Shown here: positions 59,060-64,000 of the stretch, piece after piece
How the letters are laid out: each line of letters begins with the position of its first letter
Numbering within the stretch: the stretch's first letter is position 1
NCBI RefSeq assembly: GCF_002001175.1
Contig: NZ_MUNT01000006.1
Span: 1-64,000, forward strand
Direction of reading: 5' to 3'
Length of the DNA: 64,000 bases
DNA from: Rhodanobacter sp. C03
GTDB taxonomy: Bacteria; Pseudomonadota; Gammaproteobacteria; Xanthomonadales; Rhodanobacteraceae
Translations under genes and position numbers: made by a program
Notes under the pieces: generated by a model
Told to the model about the DNA's origin: nothing
Seen by the model: only the letters and a program-made list of their open reading frames with translations
Databases searched by the model: none

Positions 59060-59976
59060 GCGGCGCCAGAAGCGTCACACGAAGCCAGGCACAGCATGTT
59101 CGGCTGCCCCGTTTTCGTCAGCTCCCGTACTGGCTATTGGCGCTATGCGTCATGCTGCCGATCGCACAGGTCGCGCATGCCGGCGATGGCCGGCTGCTGG
59201 CGACCGGCGGCGCCACCCAGGTCGAGGGTTCGGCAGGCGGCGGCCTGGTGCCATGGGCCGTGCTCGCTGGCTACGGTACACGCGACGAATTCGGAGGCAC
59301 CGCCTACTACACGCAACTGCAGCTGCCGGACTATCGGCTGGACAGCTACGGCGCCGCGTTCACGATCGACAACCGGGTGGAATTCTCGGTGGCGCGCGAT
59401 CGCTTCGATCTGGGCACCTTGGGCAAGGCCATCGGGATGCCTGGCGCGGCACTGCGGCAGGACATCCTCGGCGTGAAATGGCGGCTGGCCGGCGACCTGG
59501 TCTATGGCGACCTGCCGCAGATCAGTATCGGTGCACAGCAAAAGCACGATCTGGATTTCACCATTCCGCAGCTGGCCGGTGCGCGTCACGCTTCGGGAAC
59601 GGACGTCTATATCGCGGCCACGCGGCTGGTGCTGGGTGGAGCAGGGGGCTATGACCTGCTGTGGAACGTCACGCTGCGTTCGAGCAATGCCAACCAGTTT
59701 GGCTTGCTCGGTTTCGGCGGCGACCGCGGTGATCGCCATTGGCTGGCTGAAGGCTCGCTGGCCATGCTGTTCAATCCGAACTGGGCGGTTGGGCTGGAAT
59801 ATCGGCAGAAGCCGGATAACCTCAGCTTTGCGCGCGAAGACCATGCCGCCGATGGCTTCCTGGCCTGGTTTCCGAACAAGCGGTTGGCGCTGGTGGCGGC
59901 GTATGTCGACCTGGGTTCGATTGCAGGCCTGGATCGCCAGCGTGGATGGTATCTATCGCTGCAGGGGAGCCTTTGA
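59056..59976 (+). CDS. DUF3034 family outer-membrane-like protein
   Basis: A 306-residue exported protein; the signal peptide (LPYWLLALCVMLPIAQVAHA) ends near residue 42. The mature part has GRLLATGGATQVEGSAGGGL, the DUF3034 opening, then RDEFGGTAYYTQLQLPDYRL, FSVARDRFDLGTLGKAIGMP, FTIPQLAGARHASGTDVYIA and a C-terminal barrel pattern ending GWYLSLQGSL. The amphipathic strands suggest an outer-membrane barrel, and the function is unknown. Its ATG overlaps the GGDEF-EAL stop (ATGA), and the next gene starts 1 nt after its stop. Confidence 0.85.
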   Translation: MSGARSVTRSQAQHVRLPRFRQLPYWLLALCVMLPIAQVAHAGDGRLLATGGATQVEGSAGGGLVPWAVLAGYGTRDEFGGTAYYTQLQLPDYRLDSYGAAFTIDNRVEFSVARDRFDLGTLGKAIGMPGAALRQDILGVKWRLAGDLVYGDLPQISIGAQQKHDLDFTIPQLAGARHASGTDVYIAATRLVLGGAGGYDLLWNVTLRSSNANQFGLLGFGGDRGDRHWLAEGSLAMLFNPNWAVGLEYRQKPDNLSFAREDHAADGFLAWFPNKRLALVAAYVDLGSIAGLDRQRGWYLSLQGSL

Positions 59977-59977
59977 C

Positions 59978-60418
59978 ATGGCGACGTGGTTGTCTCGATT
60001 CCTGATTTCCGCTGCGTTGCTCGGCATGCTGTCGGCCTGTTCGACGGGGCCGGCACGTGCGCCTGCGACCCTGTATGACCAGCTCGGTGGCGAGCAGGGC
60101 ATTGCCGCGCTGACCGATGCCGCGCTCGATCACTATGCGGCTGACCCGCGGGTGGCGCCGGCTTTCGCGCATGCCGATATCGGCCGCTTCCGCCGCATGT
60201 TCGCCCAGTATCTCTGTCAGGTTGCCGACGGCCCCTGTCACTACACCGGCGACAGCATGGCGGACGTCCATCGCGGCATGAACGTGAGCGAGACCCAGTT
60301 CAATGCGGTGGTCGAGGGCCTGACTGCGTCCATGACCTCGCTGCACATCTCCGTGCGGGTGCAGAACCGGTTACTCAGGCGGCTGGCGCCAGAACGCGGC
60401 GATGTGATCTACAAATAG
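59978..60418 (+). CDS. Group 1 truncated haemoglobin, lipoprotein form
   Basis: A 146-residue protein with a lipoprotein signal: SAALLGMLSACST with Cys21 in L-S-A-C. The globin part has LYDQLGGEQGIAALTDAALD, the TrHb opening, AFAHADIGRFRRMFAQYLCQ, the proximal His98 in MADVHRGMNVSETQFNAVVE and the C-terminal helix. Group 1 truncated haemoglobins bind O2 and NO. An export signal on a haemoglobin is unusual and places the haem in the envelope. It is the last gene of the operon and is followed by a hairpin. Confidence 0.88.
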   Translation: MATWLSRFLISAALLGMLSACSTGPARAPATLYDQLGGEQGIAALTDAALDHYAADPRVAPAFAHADIGRFRRMFAQYLCQVADGPCHYTGDSMADVHRGMNVSETQFNAVVEGLTASMTSLHISVRVQNRLLRRLAPERGDVIYK

Positions 60419-60438
60419 GCGCCAGGAAATTGGCGCCT
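60417..60438 (+). terminator. Perfect 8-bp hairpin at the end of the operon
   Basis: The arms aggcgcca (60417-60424) and tggcgcct (60431-60438) pair perfectly around 6 nt, directly at the stop codon of the haemoglobin gene. There is no T-run after it, so it may be a terminator of the L-shaped kind or a 3' mRNA-stabilising hairpin. Confidence 0.5.
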
Positions 60439-60549
60439 GGATGATCCGTGCCGGCGCTCGTGCTTTGACTATATCCAGCACAGGTACGCCAAGTGCACCG
60501 GTATTGCGCCATGCGACGTCAGCCTTGCCCAAGGTCAGTGTGCTTCAAC

Positions 60550-61386
60550 TCACTCATCGTCACTCTTCGGCACGCTGACCTTGCCTTTGACGTTCGTGTA
60601 GTGAACGTCACCGCTGCCGTTGGCGCCCACAGTGAAATTGCCGCCGATGCCATTGGCATTGACGTCGCCGGAGCCGGTGCTGCCAACTTTGGCGTCACGG
60701 CCGATGTCGTTGAGCGTGATGTCGCCGGAACCGGTGGCACCGACGTTGACGTTGCCGCTCACATTGCTGAAAACCAGATCGCCGGAGCCGGCATGATCTG
60801 CCTGGATGTCACCCTGTACCCCGTCGACGCGCACGTCGCCGGAGCCGGTTTCGTGCAGATCGACACTGCCGACGTGCCGGGCCTTCGCATCGGCCGAGCC
60901 GAGTTTCAGGGTCAGGGCGCCCGCGATGTGATCCGCGACGAGATCACCTGAGCCGGAATTGAAATCCAGTGATGCGAGGTTGGCGGCGTTGACGTCGCCG
61001 GAACCGCTGTCGACGCTGATCGCCAGCGTTGCTGGCACGCGCACCTGCAATTTCAGATAAGCGTAGCTGGAGCCGAACAGGCTGAACGTATTTTCATGGT
61101 GATTGTTCTGGACTGCCACGGCAGCACGGTCGCCGTTGCGGCTGGTGCCAATCTGCACATCCTTCAGCCATGCCGCATCCGAAGCGCAGGCGGTGCCGCG
61201 CACCTCGATCCTGGTCAGGCCTGGCGTGCTCTGTATATCCAGGTCGGTGGAACCCAGTTTCAGCAGCAGGCTGTTCAGCCCAGCGGCATCGAGATCGGCA
61301 TTGCGCGGTTCGCTGTAACGGCATTCCATCGCGCTGGCCGCGAGCGGCAGCGTGGTCAACAACAAGGCAAGAAGGGCTTTACGCAC
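60550..61386 (-). CDS. Secreted beta-helix-like protein with GSGD repeats (GIN/DUF2807-like)
   Basis: A 278-residue exported protein with a signal peptide (MRKALLALLLTTLPLAASA). After a beta domain with CRYSEPRNADLDAAGLNSLL and VRGTACASDAAWLKDVQIGT, it has about eight tandem units of 19-20 residues, each with G-S-(G/A)-D: DSGSGDVNAA, NSGSGDLVAD, KLGSADAKAR, ETGSGDVRVD, HAGSGDLVFS, ATGSGDITLN, STGSGDVNAN and ANGSGDVHYT. This fits the putative auto-transporter adhesin head (GIN) or DUF4097-type right-handed beta-helix. It is probably a surface or periplasmic structural protein; the ligand is unknown. Confidence 0.85.
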   Translation of the reverse strand: MRKALLALLLTTLPLAASAMECRYSEPRNADLDAAGLNSLLLKLGSTDLDIQSTPGLTRIEVRGTACASDAAWLKDVQIGTSRNGDRAAVAVQNNHHENTFSLFGSSYAYLKLQVRVPATLAISVDSGSGDVNAANLASLDFNSGSGDLVADHIAGALTLKLGSADAKARHVGSVDLHETGSGDVRVDGVQGDIQADHAGSGDLVFSNVSGNVNVGATGSGDITLNDIGRDAKVGSTGSGDVNANGIGGNFTVGANGSGDVHYTNVKGKVSVPKSDDE

Positions 61387-61489
61387 GGCGTCTACTCCAG
61401 GTGGGCAACATCCGTCAGATGCGCAAGGGGCGCTCAGCGTTTATACGTGATGTGCAGACAGGTCCGATAGCGGCTTGATGCGTGGCTTG

Positions 61490-61514
61490 TCGCCGGCACA
61501 GGCGGTGCCGGCGA
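61490..61514. terminator. Strong GC-rich hairpin downstream of the MNIO gene
   Basis: The arms tcgccggcac (61490-61499) and gtgccggcga (61505-61514) pair perfectly with a 5-nt loop, about 50 nt past the stop of the minus-strand MNIO gene. No T-run follows, so the element may terminate, stabilise the mRNA or be a REP-type repeat. The 178-nt gap 61387-61564 contains nothing else recognised. Confidence 0.5.
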
Positions 61515-61564
61515 TCCTTGCATCCCGCAGGCTGCCGCGAGAATCCTGCTGTTCATGATGGTAT

Positions 61565-63013
61565 CTAAGCGGAGGAGACGCGCATGGTGCTGCGAACGCT
61601 GGGCAATTCGGCTGGTGCACGGCCTTCATCGAGTGCCGAGAGGATGGCGGTCGGATCGGTCGACCAGACCAGATCGGTAGAGGTGGGGCGGATGGTGGCG
61701 CGCACCAGCGCATGCTCGAACGCCACGACTTCGGACAGATAAGGTATTCGTGACAGCACGTCGGGATGGTCCAGAAGAAAGCTGGCGAAATGATCCGCTT
61801 CGATCGCTGCATACGTCTCCGGCGTCTGCTGTGCGAAGTAGGCGTCGAGCAGGGCAAGTGTCTCCCGCATGCCCATCGCAACCAGCAACAGCGTCGTCGT
61901 GTAGCGAAGCGAGCGGCTCAGGTTGGAGCGACGGGCGTCGTTGATCAACTCCCGAAACACGCGAATGCCAGGATCGTGAGACAGCTCCGTGAAACGTGGC
62001 GCGCACTCTTTGTCACCGCGAATCGCAGCGGCGAGAGACGCTTCCCAGGCCGCCACCTCTTCGTGATCCGCCGCATGATCCCGGTCAGCGCAAGCAGTCA
62101 GTCTGGTTGTGACGGCATCATTTGCTACGACCGTGCGTGCCGGACGTAATAGCCACAGTTCATCCAGTGCAGCAAGCTGCCGACGCACGCCATCGATGCC
62201 GATATTTGGCAAATGCTGGGGCAGGATCTCGAACACGATCGCTCCGAGATTTGGTAGCCGCGGAATGATCTGCGCTGCGAGCTCGTAAACGCCCGCGGGG
62301 ACGACATCGCTGTGTGCGTCGAGCCAGTAGCCCTGGAACGCCATGCCACCGGCCAGATGCAACTCCCATACCCGATCAAGCGGCAGCTTCGCGATCACGT
62401 CCAGCACTCGCCCGCGACCATTCTTTTCGTTGCACCAGAGATTGTGCAGATCAAGCACGATTCCGCACTCGGCCTGCGCCGCGACGGCGCCGAAGTACGC
62501 GCCGTCATCGATCTCGTCGTCTCGCCGCTGCAGGTAATTGACGCCGGTCTCGAATGCGAAGGGTCGTTTGGTGGCCTGCGCGTATTTTTCGATATTGAGC
62601 ACAGCCTGATGCACGCCTGCTGGCGACTGCCGTGGTGGAAGCAGGAAGCCGGCTTCCTGACAGGTCCCGTCGCAGACTGTGCGGTTGAAGCTCAGATGCT
62701 CGCTAATCCAGACGGGATCGAGCAGGTCGATGGCGGACTTCAGTGGCGCGAGATATTCAACCGGATCGTCGACCGTTCCACCTATCGGCTGTCCGACGCC
62801 GTGCAGGAGCTTGGCCTGTGGATACTGCGCGATCTGTTGCAACAGCGCGTCGTTGGGTCGGTAGTGGTCGCCCTCGGACCCTCTGACTTTCTCCCAATAC
62901 GCCTGCGGTTCGACTTCGAGGGCACCGACTGATGCGGTGTCCTCGAAGACGGCGGCGAGTTCAGGCCAATAGACCAGCCCTACGCCCAGTTCACGCACGG
63001 CGCTTATGCGCAT
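61565..63013 (-). CDS. DUF692/MNIO enzyme fused to a partner-like C-terminal domain
   Basis: A 482-residue protein. Residues 1-290 are DUF692, now called multinuclear non-haem iron oxidative enzymes (MNIO), with the metal ligands in order: His71 (LLHGVGQPIGG), Glu105-His106 (ISEHLSF), Glu155 (FETGVNYL), Asp188 and His190 (LDLHNLW), His219 (ELHLAGG), Asp232 and His234 (LDAHSD), and Glu262 (VFEILPQ). Residues about 295-482 have GIRVFRELINDARRSNLSRS and SFLLDHPDVL, SRIPYLSEVVAFEHALV, like the separate HvfC/DUF2063-type partner. MNIOs modify peptide cysteines. The start at 63013 follows aaggga, and a 77-aa peptide gene ends 8 nt before it. Confidence 0.85.
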   Translation of the reverse strand: MRISAVRELGVGLVYWPELAAVFEDTASVGALEVEPQAYWEKVRGSEGDHYRPNDALLQQIAQYPQAKLLHGVGQPIGGTVDDPVEYLAPLKSAIDLLDPVWISEHLSFNRTVCDGTCQEAGFLLPPRQSPAGVHQAVLNIEKYAQATKRPFAFETGVNYLQRRDDEIDDGAYFGAVAAQAECGIVLDLHNLWCNEKNGRGRVLDVIAKLPLDRVWELHLAGGMAFQGYWLDAHSDVVPAGVYELAAQIIPRLPNLGAIVFEILPQHLPNIGIDGVRRQLAALDELWLLRPARTVVANDAVTTRLTACADRDHAADHEEVAAWEASLAAAIRGDKECAPRFTELSHDPGIRVFRELINDARRSNLSRSLRYTTTLLLVAMGMRETLALLDAYFAQQTPETYAAIEADHFASFLLDHPDVLSRIPYLSEVVAFEHALVRATIRPTSTDLVWSTDPTAILSALDEGRAPAELPSVRSTMRVSSA

Positions 63014-63021
63014 GTTTTCCC

Positions 63022-63255
63022 TTAGAAGTTGCCGCCGAGTATTTCTCTCGGCTCGAGAGTCTGCGGGTTGACTACGAATTCGGAGATAGCCTGGAATTCG
63101 AGTATGCGCCCCGAGTGGCAGCCGCCACATCCCAGCTTGTTCAGGATGTTGGCGGTCACCTTGTTCATCTTCTTGAGATCAAAGGTGATGTCCGGGCTGA
63201 CATAAATGCGGATGCGCTCTCCGGGCGGAAGCGGTTGCGGGTTGAGATCGCTCAT
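63022..63255 (-). CDS. Candidate RiPP precursor peptide, LNPQPLPPG type, 77 aa
   Basis: A 77-residue peptide beginning MSDLNPQPLPPGERIRIYVS, continuing with FDLKKMNKVTANILNKLGCG and C-G-G-C-H-S-G-R (Cys43, Cys46, His47), then an acidic hydrophobic tail ending REILGGNF. It has no signal peptide. The N-terminal LNPQPLPP motif is one I recall from small uncharacterised peptides in other proteobacteria and actinobacteria. The gene lies 8 nt upstream of the MNIO gene, so the layout is precursor plus modifying enzyme. The gaggaaaaaccc SD supports the start. The Cys-x-x-Cys centre is the likely modification site. Confidence 0.75.
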   Translation of the reverse strand: MSDLNPQPLPPGERIRIYVSPDITFDLKKMNKVTANILNKLGCGGCHSGRILEFQAISEFVVNPQTLEPREILGGNF

Positions 63256-63640
63256 GGGTTTTTCCTCGTGTCGTTGCTGCTGTTGCAGGGTTTCGAGTTT
63301 CGCCGCCCGTCATCAGGTTGATCACGGACGGCGCACCGGTCGCGGGTGGACTCAGAACGGCGACGTCGGTGTCGGTGTCAGCAGCGCATGGCGCTGAGAT
63401 GGATGGAGCCGGCGCAGTCCTTCGGATCGGCTGGTCTGAATCTACGCCTGCGATCATGAGGTACCAATACGCAAGGAGGCTTAGGGCCAATGGCGGATAC
63501 TCATGAATCGGCAGGCAGATCGGGAAAAGCATGCATTCATGCCGGCCGATTCGTTGGATCGAATGACTGGCGTGTGAGTTCGCTGGTGCCGGTGCGCAGC
63601 CTGTCCTATGGTTCGTCAAGCAAGACACAGGAATCGAACC
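63256..63640. other. Divergent intergenic region with the RiPP promoter
   Basis: This 385-nt gap holds the promoter of the peptide-MNIO unit (minus) and of the Rossmann protein (plus). It contains a small perfect hairpin cagcgc-atg-gcgctg (63382-63396). A long minus-strand frame crosses it, with a hydrophobic stretch LALSLLAYWYLMIAG, but has no SD and an Ala/Thr-rich low-complexity remainder; I do not accept it as a gene. No known metal-responsive operator was recognised. Confidence 0.4.
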
Positions 63641-64000
63641 ATGAATGTTCTGTTGTTCGGCGCCACCGGGATGGTTGGCCAAGGCGCGTTGCGCGAATGC
63701 CTGCTCGCCGACGATGTGCTGCGGGTGCAGACGATCGGCCGCACCGCGACTGGCCAGCAACATCCGAAACTGCGCGAGCTGGTACATCAGGATCTGTTCG
63801 ACTACCGCGCCATCGAGGCCGATCTCACGAACTTTGATGCCTGCTTCTTCTGCATCGGTGTGACCTCGTCCGGCGTGCAGGAGGCGCAGTACACGCGGCT
63901 CACGCATGACCTCACGCTGGCGGCCGCACAGACGCTGGTACGGCTCAACCCGCAGATGACCTTCGTGTATGTGTCCGGTGCGGGCGCAGACAGCAGCGAA
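63641..64000 (+). CDS. NAD(P)-binding Rossmann-fold protein (partial, cut by window end)
   Basis: The first 120 codons of an atypical SDR/epimerase-like protein. The N-terminus MNVLLFGATGMVGQGALREC has the G-x-x-G-x-x-G cofactor motif. It continues with DDVLRVQTIGRTATG, FDACFFCIGVTSSG and TFVYVSGAGADSSE, the NAD(P)H-binding (NmrA/YbjT-like) family pattern. The SD agga lies 9 nt before the ATG. It is divergent from the MNIO unit, so a link is not implied. The function is unknown, and the C-terminus lies outside the window. Confidence 0.8.
   Translation, partial: MNVLLFGATGMVGQGALRECLLADDVLRVQTIGRTATGQQHPKLRELVHQDLFDYRAIEADLTNFDACFFCIGVTSSGVQEAQYTRLTHDLTLAAAQTLVRLNPQMTFVYVSGAGADSSE

Noticed and set aside
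63256..63907. Minus-strand frame with a hydrophobic segment crossing the precursor promoter
   Set aside because: No SD, it overlaps the first gene's opposite strand and the precursor in another frame, and most of it is Ala/Thr-rich low complexity.

Overview
The window is a GC-rich, densely packed piece of a bacterial chromosome with genes on both strands. The gene set (L2-like Tat-exported class A beta-lactamase, DUF3034 and truncated-haemoglobin operon, YceI, DUF418, DUF4386, many small stress enzymes) and the dispersed palindromes of the 'gtgtcagggacaat' and 'gggtcaggttcattt' kind suggest a gammaproteobacterium of the Xanthomonadales, most likely Rhodanobacteraceae (Rhodanobacter/Dyella type). 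This is inference from gene style, because no rRNA or marker gene is present. No tRNA, rRNA, CRISPR array, prophage or transposase gene was seen.

Positions 1 to about 35,200 are a patchwork of small stand-alone genes: a uracil-DNA-glycosylase-like protein, aldo-keto reductases, glutathione S-transferases, glyoxalase-fold proteins, SRPBCC proteins, YceI, a ketopantoate-reductase-like enzyme, regulators of the PadR, HxlR, LysR and ArsR types, several secreted proteins of unknown function, a DyP peroxidase, and an aminotransferase-sulfotransferase pair. This half carries at least a dozen copies or remnants of imperfect palindromic repeats in several sequence families, often touching gene ends. 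It also holds decayed genes: a 39-codon GST remnant, an HxlR regulator lacking its N-terminal half, and a thioesterase with a one-base frameshift. Two large signalling proteins share a TolB-like plus TPR body behind different input domains: a winged helix (11922-13997) and a TIR domain (33195-34982).

Positions 35,200 to 55,700 are cleaner: an SRPBCC-ArsR pair with an operator-like dyad, two secreted amidohydrolases, a large secreted glycosidase-like protein, an esterase/acyl-hydrolase, a GNAT acetyltransferase, a tandem duplication of a TPR-sulfotransferase gene whose 3' halves look homogenised, a MHYT-GGDEF-EAL protein, a Nu-class GST, and a class A beta-lactamase convergent with a penicillin-acylase-family enzyme.

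Positions 55,984 to 64,000 hold the two most system-like loci. First is a four-gene overlapping operon: secreted cupredoxin-like protein, membrane GGDEF-EAL protein, DUF3034 outer-membrane-like protein and truncated-haemoglobin lipoprotein. It reads as an envelope copper/haem module wired to cyclic di-GMP. Second is a two-gene minus-strand unit: a 77-residue peptide with an N-terminal LNPQPLPPG motif and a CGGCH centre, followed 8 nt later by a DUF692/MNIO enzyme fused to a C-terminal domain that resembles the separate partner protein of other MNIO systems. This has the layout of a ribosomally made, post-translationally modified peptide (RiPP) locus and is my main candidate for an undescribed system. 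The window ends inside an NAD(P)-binding Rossmann protein.
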